Shown in pieces: positions 57,347 to 64,000 of a stretch of 64,000 nucleotides of DNA. The notes below the pieces were generated by a model. It was not told the DNA's origin. It made no database searches and saw nothing but the letters and a program-made list of their open reading frames with translations. The stretch covers positions 3,205,177 to 3,269,176 of the forward strand of contig NZ_CP054058.1 in NCBI RefSeq assembly GCF_003935895.2. Reading direction: 5' to 3'. The number at the start of each line of letters is the position of its first letter. The stretch's first letter is position 1. This DNA is from Scandinavium goeteborgense (GTDB taxonomy: Bacteria; Pseudomonadota; Gammaproteobacteria; Enterobacterales; Enterobacteriaceae). The position numbers were made by a program, and so were the translations under genes.

Positions 57347-58090
57347 ATGCATATCTCTCTGACAGGTAAACGCGCGCTGGTGACGGGTGCCAGCCGCGGG
57401 CTTGGGCGTGCAATTGCGCTTTCACTGGCACAAGCGGGCGCTGACGTGGTTATCACTTACGAAAAATCAGCCGACAAGGCGCAGGCGGTGGCGGAAGAGA
57501 TCCGCGCGCTGGGCCGTAAAGGCCATGCGATTCAGGCAGACAGCAGCAATGCACAGGCCATCGTGCAGGCGGTGAATGAGTCAGCGGAAACCTTGGGTGG
57601 GCTGGATATTCTGGTCAATAACGCCGGGATAGCCCGCGACGGCCCACTGGAATCCATGTCGCTGGAGGATATTGATGCGGTGATTGGGGTGAACATTCGC
57701 GGGGTGGTGATTGCGACTCAGGCCGCGCTGGCCCATCTGGGTCAGGGTGGACGAATCATTAATATCGGCAGTTGTCTGGCGAACCGTGTGTCGTTTGGCG
57801 GCATCTCGGTCTATGCGATGAGTAAATCGGCGCTGAACTCGTTCACCCGTGGACTGGCCCGTGATTTAGGCCCGAAAGGCATCACCGTCAATCTGGTGCA
57901 TCCCGGCCCAACCGACAGCGACATGAACCCGGCCGACGGCGAACAGGCCGAGGGCCAGCGCCAGCAAATTGCGATTGGCCATTACGGTAAACCGGAAGAT
58001 ATCGCCGCCGCCGTCACGTTCCTCGTCAGCCCCGCCGCCGGACAAATCACCGGCACTGGCCTGGACGTTGATGGGGGTCTGAACGCCTGA
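57347..58090 (+). CDS. Short-chain dehydrogenase/reductase
   Basis: The 247-residue product is a classical SDR with cofactor motif TGASRGLGRAI, NNAG (ILVNNAGIA), catalytic Ser in NIGSCLANR and YAMSK (Tyr, Lys), and the late block HPGPTDSDMNPADGEQAEG, which resembles E. coli BdcA more than FabG. An acidic/basic context after strand 2 (ITYEKS) suggests either cofactor. ATG 57347 follows TGGGGC. It is divergent from the methylthioribose-type transporter and occupies the place of ybdH in E. coli. Substrate unknown. Confidence 0.85.
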   Translation: MHISLTGKRALVTGASRGLGRAIALSLAQAGADVVITYEKSADKAQAVAEEIRALGRKGHAIQADSSNAQAIVQAVNESAETLGGLDILVNNAGIARDGPLESMSLEDIDAVIGVNIRGVVIATQAALAHLGQGGRIINIGSCLANRVSFGGISVYAMSKSALNSFTRGLARDLGPKGITVNLVHPGPTDSDMNPADGEQAEGQRQQIAIGHYGKPEDIAAAVTFLVSPAAGQITGTGLDVDGGLNA

Positions 58091-58092
58091 CG

Positions 58093-58290
58093 CTAACAGC
58101 ACTTCGCGCCGCCTTTCCCGCCGTAGCGTGCATCCTGGCGTTCACGGAAAAACTCTTCGTAGGTCATGGGCGTCTGATCCGGATGGGTCAGGCGCACATG
58201 CGCGACGTAGTTATCGTAGTCAGGCACGCCAATCATCATTTTGGCCGCCTGGCCGAGGTATTTTCCGGCTTTTGATAGTGTGTCGAACAT
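58093..58290 (-). CDS. ybdD: Small protein YbdD (DUF466)
   Basis: YbdD is a 65-residue protein always found next to the CstA/BtsT-type pyruvate/peptide transporters and reported to be needed for CstA-dependent pyruvate uptake. The sequence includes [18 protein letters not shown] and [19 protein letters not shown], ending GAKCC with two cysteines. It lies downstream of cstA in the same direction, with a palindromic repeat between. It ends 2 bases from the stop of the convergent SDR gene. Confidence 0.95.
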   Translation of the reverse strand: MFDTLSKAGKYLGQAAKMMIGVPDYDNYVAHVRLTHPDQTPMTYEEFFRERQDARYGGKGGAKCC

Positions 58291-58312
58291 AGAAAACTCC
58301 TCTGCGTTTTTT

Positions 58313-58430
58313 TCCCCGTCTCCCTAACCCTCTCCCTCAGGGAGAGGGAATATTCTTTTCTCCCTCTCCTGCGGTGCAGAGGGTAGCGTTTTTCTCCCTC
58401 TCCCCGTGGGAGAGGGCCGGGGTGAGGGGC
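58313..58430. repeat. GC-rich palindromic repeats between cstA and ybdD
   Basis: At least two copies (TAACCCTCTCCCTCAGGGAGAGGGAA and CTCCCTCTCCCCGTGGGAGAGGGCC-GGGGTGAGGGG) flank a more degenerate one. Same family as the copies at 5.5, 49.6 and 60.7 kb. Confidence 0.78.
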
Positions 58431-58438
58431 AACCCAAC

Positions 58439-60544
58439 TTAATGCGCGCTCTTCGCCTGCGCCACAATCTGCTCTACATCTTCAGGCATCCGCTCGTACG
58501 GCGTCTCTTTGGCGGTCGGCTTGTCTTCCTTCAGCGCCGCCAGCGCGGTTTTCAGCGAATAGAGCGCCAGCACCACGACCACCACCATAAAGAAGATAGT
58601 CAGCCCGGCATCGAGCCGGTTATTGAACACCAACTGCGACAGCTGAGACTCGGTGTACTGCGCCGGGATCTTACCGCTGTCGATCATCGCCTGGAATTTG
58701 TTAGCAATGGCGAGGAAACCGACTTTGGTATCCGCGCTAAACGCTTTCTGCCAGCCCGCCGCCAGGGTACAAATCAGCAGCCACGCGGTCGGCACCAGGG
58801 CCACCCAGGCGTAACGCTGACGTTTCATTTTGAACAACACCACCGCACACAGCATCAGCGCCATTCCGGCCAGCATCTGGTTGGCGATGCCAAACAGCGG
58901 CCACAGGGTGTTAATGCCGCCTAACGGATCGACCACGCCCTGATGCAGGAAGTAGCCCCAGGCCAGCACGCACAGCGCCGTTGCCAGCAGGTTCGCGGGC
59001 AGCGAATCGGTGCGTTTCAGGTTCGGGCTGATAACGCCGAGCAGGTCCTGCAACATAAAGCGGGCCGCGCGCGTACCGGCATCGACCGCCGTCAGAATAA
59101 ACAGCGCTTCAAACAAAATCGCAAAGTGATACCAGAATGAGACGTCCATCAGCCCGCCCAGCGACCCGTGCAGGATGTACGCCATGCCGACTGCCAGCGT
59201 CGGTGCCCCGCCCGCGCGGGAAATAATCGACTGCTCGCCGACTTCTTTTGCAATCTGCGTGAGCGTATCCGGCGTGACCACAAAGCCCCAACTGCTGACC
59301 ACCTGCGCGGCAGACGCCACCACGTCGGTGGTTCCCGCCGGAGCCAGCACCGCCATCGGGCTGTTCATCGCGAAGTAAACGCCCGGGTCGATAATACAGG
59401 CCGCCACCAGCGCCATGATCGCCACGAAGGATTCCATCAGCATCCCGCCGTAGCCGATAAAGCAGGCCTGGCCTTCATTCGCCAGCATCTTCGGCGTAGT
59501 CCCGGAGGCAATCAGGGCATGGAAACCCGATACCGCCCCGCAGGCGATAGTGATAAACAGGAACGGGAACAGGCTGCCGGTCCAGACCGGGCCGGTGCCG
59601 TCGATAAATTTAGTCAGCGCAGGCATGGTCAGCGTCGGACGCAGGATCAGAATGCCCACAGCCAGGCCAAGTATGGTGCCGATTTTCAGGAAGGTTGACA
59701 GGTAATCACGCGGAGCCAGCAGCAGCCACACCGGCAGTACCGCCGCCACGAAACCGTAACCCACCAGCATCCAGGTCAACTGCACGCCGGTGAAATCAAA
59801 CCACGGTGCCCACGTCGGGCTCGCCGCGACCCAGCCGCCCGAGATAATAGCGAACACCAGCATGACCAGACCCATCACCGACACTTCGCCAATGCGACCG
59901 GGGCGCAGATAGCGAATGTAGATCCCCATGAAAATCGCCAGCGGAATGGTGAAGGCCACGGTGTACGTTCCCCACGGGCTGTGGGTCAGGGCTTTCACCA
60001 CGATCATCGCCAGCACCGCGAGGATGATGACCATAATCATAAAGGTGGCGATCAGCGCGATAACGCCCGCGGTGGCACCCATTTCCTCTTTCACCAGCTC
60101 GCCGAGCGAACGCCCGTCGCGACGGGTGGAGACAAACAGCACCATAAAGTCCTGCACCGCCCCGGCGAGCACCACGCCCGCCAGGATCCAGATCATCCCC
60201 GGCAGATAGCCCATTTGCGCCGCCAGCACCGGGCCGACCAACGGCCCCGCGCCGGCAATCGCCGCAAAATGGTGACCGAACAGCACTTTTTTGTCGGTCG
60301 GAACGTAGTCGAGCCCGTCATTATGGCGCACAGCTGGCGTCATCCGCGTCGGGTCCACCGCCAGCACTTTTTTAGCGATGAACAGGCCGTAAAAACGGTA
60401 GGCGATGAGATAAACACAGACTGCCGCCACGACAATCCATAAGGCATTTATCTGTTCACCACGATTGAGCGCAATATAGCCAAGGGCGAAGGCTCCCACG
60501 ATCGAGAGAACGGCCCATATCAGGTATTTCCCTGGGTTGTTCAT
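58439..60544 (-). CDS. cstA: Carbon starvation protein A (pyruvate/peptide transporter)
   Basis: CstA is a large inner-membrane transporter induced by carbon starvation, implicated in peptide and pyruvate uptake. The 701-residue product matches E. coli CstA in length and has about 16-18 membrane segments with the CstA blocks FGHHFAAIAGAGPLVGPVLAAQMGY, DFMVLFVSTRRDGRSLGELV and FHALIASGTTPKMLANE. In E. coli it is CRP-dependent; no clear CRP site was fixed here. It is upstream of ybdD and downstream of the ent genes on the same strand. Confidence 0.97.
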   Translation of the reverse strand: MNNPGKYLIWAVLSIVGAFALGYIALNRGEQINALWIVVAAVCVYLIAYRFYGLFIAKKVLAVDPTRMTPAVRHNDGLDYVPTDKKVLFGHHFAAIAGAGPLVGPVLAAQMGYLPGMIWILAGVVLAGAVQDFMVLFVSTRRDGRSLGELVKEEMGATAGVIALIATFMIMVIILAVLAMIVVKALTHSPWGTYTVAFTIPLAIFMGIYIRYLRPGRIGEVSVMGLVMLVFAIISGGWVAASPTWAPWFDFTGVQLTWMLVGYGFVAAVLPVWLLLAPRDYLSTFLKIGTILGLAVGILILRPTLTMPALTKFIDGTGPVWTGSLFPFLFITIACGAVSGFHALIASGTTPKMLANEGQACFIGYGGMLMESFVAIMALVAACIIDPGVYFAMNSPMAVLAPAGTTDVVASAAQVVSSWGFVVTPDTLTQIAKEVGEQSIISRAGGAPTLAVGMAYILHGSLGGLMDVSFWYHFAILFEALFILTAVDAGTRAARFMLQDLLGVISPNLKRTDSLPANLLATALCVLAWGYFLHQGVVDPLGGINTLWPLFGIANQMLAGMALMLCAVVLFKMKRQRYAWVALVPTAWLLICTLAAGWQKAFSADTKVGFLAIANKFQAMIDSGKIPAQYTESQLSQLVFNNRLDAGLTIFFMVVVVVLALYSLKTALAALKEDKPTAKETPYERMPEDVEQIVAQAKSAH

Positions 60545-60718
60545 GGTCTAATTCCGTCAGTGAGGGGGAAGATGTTACATTTTGTATCTATAACACCCCT
60601 TCCGGATTTAACAACCTGATAACCGAGGAAAAGGGAGATGAGGCGAGGGATTTACATGACATTGTTAAGCGGATCACTGTCTGGTGGCGGGCGGGGTTTT
60701 GGCGGTGGCGAGTGGTTT

Positions 60719-60788
60719 CCCCCTCTCTCCCCTGCCCTCTCCCACTGTACAGTCCCCTCTCCCTGTGGGAGAAGGTTAGGGAGAGGGC
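60719..60788. repeat. GC-rich palindromic repeats between entH and cstA
   Basis: CCCCCTCTCTCCCCTGCCCTCTCCCACTG and CCCTCTCCCTGTGGGAGAAGGTTAGGGAGAGGGC form two degenerate copies of the window-wide repeat. The 266-base spacer (60545-60810) also holds the cstA promoter; nothing else is evident. Confidence 0.72.
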
Positions 60789-60810
60789 ATCAGCCCGCAC
60801 AAGAACAAAA

Positions 60811-61224
60811 CTACCCCAGTACCATCGTACTCAGCCGACACGTACAGCAGCGCCGCCCTTGCTCGTTGAAAACCACAATCTCCCAACTTTGGGTCTGCTT
60901 ACCGAGATGCAGCGGCTGGCACACGCCGCGCACTTTCCCTTGCGATACCGCCCGGTGATGGGTGGCGTTCAGCTCCATTCCCACCACGCACTGGCCTTCA
61001 CGGGTCATCAGATACCCCGCCATCGACCCCAGCGTTTCCGCCAGCGCGGCCGATGCGCCGCCGTGCAGCAGGCCAAACGGCTGATGCGTCCGCGTATCCA
61101 CCGGCATTTCGGCCTCCAGCGTGTCGTCGCCAAGCCGGGTATACACGATGCCCAGATGCGCCACCATCGTCGCCGCACTGGTGGCGTTCAACTCTTCAAG
61201 CGATAGATGTCGAATCCAGATCAT
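60811..61224 (-). CDS. entH: Proofreading thioesterase EntH
   Basis: EntH (YbdB) is a hotdog-fold thioesterase that clears mis-acylated carrier protein from the enterobactin synthase. The 137-residue product has the catalytic block [21 protein letters not shown] (Glu) and [14 protein letters not shown] 61224 overlaps the entA stop by one base (TGATG). It is the last gene of the entCEBAH operon as known in E. coli. Confidence 0.96.
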   Translation of the reverse strand: MIWIRHLSLEELNATSAATMVAHLGIVYTRLGDDTLEAEMPVDTRTHQPFGLLHGGASAALAETLGSMAGYLMTREGQCVVGMELNATHHRAVSQGKVRGVCQPLHLGKQTQSWEIVVFNEQGRRCCTCRLSTMVLG

Positions 61225-61979
61225 CACGCCCCCAGCGTCGAGCCGCCATCCACCACGATATCCTGCAACGTGATGTGGCTGGCGCTATCCGAGGCGAGGA
61301 ACAGAATGGTGCTGGCTATTTCCTGCGGGCGCGCAATTTTGCCCAGCGGAATGCCGAGCTTAAACTGCTCGCCGAAACCGCGAATACGCTGCTGCTCAGC
61401 GTCGTCACTGACCCACAGCGTGCGCTGCATATCGGTGTCGGTCGACCCCGGTGAAACCAGATTACAGCGCACGCCGCTGGCCGAAAGCTCCAGCCCGACG
61501 GTCAGCGCGAGGCTTTTCAGCGCCGCTTTCGACGCGCCGTACGCGCTCATGCCGATGCGCGGCGTGTGCGCGGCATCCGATGCGACGGTGACAATCGCGC
61601 CGCCCTGCTGCTGACGAAACGTCGCCATCGTCTGCTGGAACAGGTTGAACGCGCCGCCAACGTTAACCGCAAACGTCTGCTGCCAGTCGGCCTGGCTCAG
61701 GGTATCCGTGGCACCCATGCGCAAAATCCCGGCGGCATTGACCAGCACGTCGAGACGCGCCAGATCGTGCAGCAGCGGCGCACAAACCAGCATCACCTGC
61801 TGCGGGTCCGCCACGTCCATTTTCACCGTGGCGAACGGATAGTCGGCCTGGTCAAATGCCAGATCAAACCCAGTCACCTCTGCGCCCGCCTCGACAAACG
61901 CCCGCGCGGTGGCGTAGCCAATGCCTTTGCCCGCCCCGGTTACCCAGACGGTTTTGCCGTGAAAATCGAATCCGGCCAT
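61224..61979 (-). CDS. entA: 2,3-dihydro-2,3-dihydroxybenzoate dehydrogenase EntA
   Basis: EntA oxidises the EntB isochorismatase product to 2,3-dihydroxybenzoate with NAD. The 251-residue SDR has [19 protein letters not shown], and the catalytic YGASK in [15 protein letters not shown] 61979 overlaps the entB stop by one base; the frame is open 10 codons further but inside entB. Part of the iron-regulated enterobactin operon. Confidence 0.97.
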   Translation of the reverse strand: MAGFDFHGKTVWVTGAGKGIGYATARAFVEAGAEVTGFDLAFDQADYPFATVKMDVADPQQVMLVCAPLLHDLARLDVLVNAAGILRMGATDTLSQADWQQTFAVNVGGAFNLFQQTMATFRQQQGGAIVTVASDAAHTPRIGMSAYGASKAALKSLALTVGLELSASGVRCNLVSPGSTDTDMQRTLWVSDDAEQQRIRGFGEQFKLGIPLGKIARPQEIASTILFLASDSASHITLQDIVVDGGSTLGA

Positions 61980-62830
61980 CACTGCACCTCGCGGGACAGC
62001 AGCGCCCACCAGGCATCAATCGTCGGGTTCTTGGCTAACATCACAAAGTCGATGTCAGCGTGAACTTTGCGCCAGCGCGCCGCCAGGGCCATCATCCGGA
62101 CCGAATCCAGACCGTAATCAATCAGGTTTTCGTCATCCAGCGGCTCGTCGGATTCATCCAGCAGCGGCAGAATAATTGCCCGCAGCGCCTCTTTTGACGC
62201 TGGCAGTGGCAGCAGTTCTTCGGTCATCACTACGCGACCGGAACGACCCGCGACGTATTTCAGCGACATCAAATGCTCTTCGCGGCTGAAATCCGCCAGC
62301 GCATCGGCAACAAAGAACGGTTTGATGTCACGCATAAACGCGTCGGTGGCAGTGGTCATGCAGCCGATGTGCGCGTAAACGCCGGTGATAATCAGTTGAT
62401 TACGCTCGGTCTCCTTCAGCATCTCTTCCAGCGGCGAACGGTGGAACGCGCTGTAGCGCCATTTCACCAGCACGGTATCGGCTTCGTCCGGTGCCAGGGC
62501 GGCAATCACGCGCTGTTGCTCCGGCGAGCGGGTCAGACCTGGCCCCCACATGTCGTTCAGCAACGCACGGTCTTCGTCGCTCTGCTCTTTCGGCTGGGCG
62601 GTGTAATAGACCGGAATGTTGTGCTTTTTGGCAAAGTCGCGAAGGGCTTTAATGTTCGCCACCACGGTTTCCATCATCGCGCTGTTTTCACCCCAAAAAT
62701 TGAGGAAATACTCCTGCATATCGTGGATCAGCAGCGCCGCGCGGGCAGGCTCAAAGGCCCAGTCCACTTTGTTGGCCGGAATATCAGCGGCGGTGGGCAG
62801 TGCGTAGGCCTGCAGTTTTGGAATTGCCAT
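61979..62830 (-). CDS. entB: Isochorismatase/aryl carrier protein EntB
   Basis: EntB has an N-terminal isochorismatase domain (ALLIHDMQEYFLNFWG, with the catalytic Asp; HIGCMTTATDAFMRDI) and a C-terminal aryl carrier domain whose phosphopantetheine serine is in DYGLDSVRMM. The 283-residue product (E. coli 285) supplies dihydroxybenzoate and holds it during enterobactin assembly. ATG 62830 follows AGGAGAAG; it begins 11 bases after the entE stop. Confidence 0.97.
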   Translation of the reverse strand: MAIPKLQAYALPTAADIPANKVDWAFEPARAALLIHDMQEYFLNFWGENSAMMETVVANIKALRDFAKKHNIPVYYTAQPKEQSDEDRALLNDMWGPGLTRSPEQQRVIAALAPDEADTVLVKWRYSAFHRSPLEEMLKETERNQLIITGVYAHIGCMTTATDAFMRDIKPFFVADALADFSREEHLMSLKYVAGRSGRVVMTEELLPLPASKEALRAIILPLLDESDEPLDDENLIDYGLDSVRMMALAARWRKVHADIDFVMLAKNPTIDAWWALLSREVQ

Positions 62831-62841
62831 ACTCTTCTCCT

Positions 62842-64000
62842 TCAGGCCAGGGCGCGGTTCGCAATCCACTGACGTAATTGTTTTTTATCGACTTTCCCGA
62901 CCGGCGTCAGCGGCAGTGCATCCACGCATTCCACGCGGTCCGGCAGTTTGAATTCTGCGACGCCCTGTTCGCGCAGGAAGCGGCGTACCGCGACCGCCCG
63001 CAACGGCGTTTTGGTGACCAGATACGCACAGCTTTTTTCGCCGAGCAGGCTGTCTTCCATGCTGACCAGCGCCGCATGAATCACCTCGTCGTGGCGCAGC
63101 AGCAGGTTTTCGACCTCTTCAGCGGCGATCTTCTCGCCCCCACGGTTGATCTGATCTTTCTCGCGCCCCTGCACCGTGATGTAGCCGTGCTCGTCGATCG
63201 AAATCAGATCGCCGGAGCCGTAAAATCCATTGGCGTCAAAGGCACTGGCGTTGTGCTCGGGGCTTTTGTAATAGCCGCGGAAGGTGTACGGCCCGCGAGT
63301 CATCAGCCGTCCCACTTCACCGCGCGGCAACGGATTGCCGTCGGCATCGGCCACCCACACTTCGTCGTCGGGCGACATCGGGCAGCCCTGGGTGTGGATG
63401 ATGCGTTCCGGTGAATCGTCGAGGCGGGTGTAGTTCACCAGCCCTTCTGCCATGCCAAAGACCTGCTGCAACTGGCAGCCAATTTCCGCCGGGATCCGCG
63501 CCGCCAGCGTGGCGGACAAACGCGCGCCGCCCACTTGCAGCAGCGTCAGGGAAGCTAACTGCGCCTGGCTGTTGTCGTCGTGAATCGCCTGGAGCCACAG
63601 GCTCACCGCCGGAGGCACCAGCGCCGCGACGGTAATCTGATGCTGTTCAATCAGCGGGAAACAGAGCGTGGCGCTTGGGTCCGTCGCCAGAATCACGCAG
63701 CCCTGAGCGAGGAAAACGCCGAGCGCGCCGGGGGAACTCAAGGCGTAGTTATGCGCCGCAGGCAGCGCACACAGGTAGCGCGTGTTGTGGTCAAAGCGGC
63801 AAATCTCATTGCTGCGGCGAATGCTGTAGGCGTAGTCGTTGTGAGTGCGCGGGATCAGCTTCGGCGTCCCGGTGCTGCCGCCGGACAGCTGGAAGAAAGC
63901 CACTTCCCCTGCGCCAGTCGGCGTCGCCACGAAATTATCAGCCGGATGCGCAATCGCCGCCGCCAGGCTGTGTTCGCCGTCGTCGTTACGCAGCAAAACG
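62842..64000 (-). CDS. entE: 2,3-dihydroxybenzoate-AMP ligase EntE (partial)
   Basis: EntE activates 2,3-dihydroxybenzoate with ATP and loads it onto EntB. The visible 385 or so C-terminal residues (of about 536) include the adenylation P-loop [51 protein letters not shown] and the catalytic lysine region [15 protein letters not shown]. The N-terminal part and the entC/Fur-regulated promoter lie beyond the window end. Confidence 0.96.
   Translation of the reverse strand, partial: VLLRNDDGEHSLAAAIAHPADNFVATPTGAGEVAFFQLSGGSTGTPKLIPRTHNDYAYSIRRSNEICRFDHNTRYLCALPAAHNYALSSPGALGVFLAQGCVILATDPSATLCFPLIEQHQITVAALVPPAVSLWLQAIHDDNSQAQLASLTLLQVGGARLSATLAARIPAEIGCQLQQVFGMAEGLVNYTRLDDSPERIIHTQGCPMSPDDEVWVADADGNPLPRGEVGRLMTRGPYTFRGYYKSPEHNASAFDANGFYGSGDLISIDEHGYITVQGREKDQINRGGEKIAAEEVENLLLRHDEVIHAALVSMEDSLLGEKSCAYLVTKTPLRAVAVRRFLREQGVAEFKLPDRVECVDALPLTPVGKVDKKQLRQWIANRALA

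Overview
The window is chromosomal DNA from a member of the Enterobacteriaceae. The protein sequences and gene order of the backbone match the E. coli/Salmonella/Klebsiella/Enterobacter core region that runs from corC-lnt through leuS, mrdAB, lipAB, rna and ahpCF to the enterobactin genes, read in the opposite direction to the E. coli K-12 map. Genus cannot be fixed from this alone. A full methionine salvage (mtn) set, which E. coli lacks, points towards the Klebsiella/Enterobacter/Leclercia/Kluyvera side of the family.

Layout: 1-5.4 kb holds the corC end, lnt and the glutamate/aspartate transporter gltIJKL, with a sigma54 promoter, an NtrC-like site, a GcvB target and the sponge RNA SroC. 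5.5-18.9 kb is the leuS-lptE-holA-nadD and rsfS-rlmH-mrdA-mrdB-rlpA-dacA-ybeD-lipB block (tRNA charging, LPS assembly, replication, NAD, ribosome silencing, cell shape, lipoate); cobC, expected after nadD, is absent. 19-30 kb holds ybeF, lipA, an inserted purine permease plus 8-oxoguanine deaminase pair, tatE, an intact ybeM, crcB, cspE, pagP, dcuC and rna. 30-39.8 kb is an insertion between rna and rnk: the complete fry/ypd sugar PTS with two aminopeptidases and an AraC regulator (located elsewhere in E. coli), an alpha/beta hydrolase, and a GntP-type gluconate permease behind two tandem GntR-type operators. 39.8-47.6 kb returns to backbone: rnk, uspG, ahpF, ahpC, dsbG, ybdN, ybdM, ybdL. 47.7-58.1 kb is the most distinctive part: mtnBCD, a small XRE/Ner regulator and repeat island, an SRPBCC gene, mtnA, mtnK, a ribose-type ABC transporter and an SDR dehydrogenase. 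58.1-64 kb is ybdD, cstA and entH-entA-entB-entE, the last cut by the window end.

How it works together: mtnK, mtnA, mtnB, mtnC, mtnD and the aminotransferase YbdL together form the route from 5-methylthioribose back to methionine. MetJ-type operators (tandem 8-mers related to AGACGTCT) lie at three divergent promoters: ybdL/mtnB, mtnA/mtnK, and ABC transporter/SDR. The third suggests that the uncharacterised sugar-type ABC transporter belongs to the methionine regulon and may import methylthioribose; this is the strongest candidate here for an undescribed function. Other points of note are an OxyR-like site and promoter driving a structured, terminator-ending transcript upstream of ahpC, the ybdN-ybdM pair (IbrA/IbrB-like), and a family of GC-rich palindromic repeats scattered between genes. 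No tRNA, rRNA, CRISPR array or insertion sequence was recognised.
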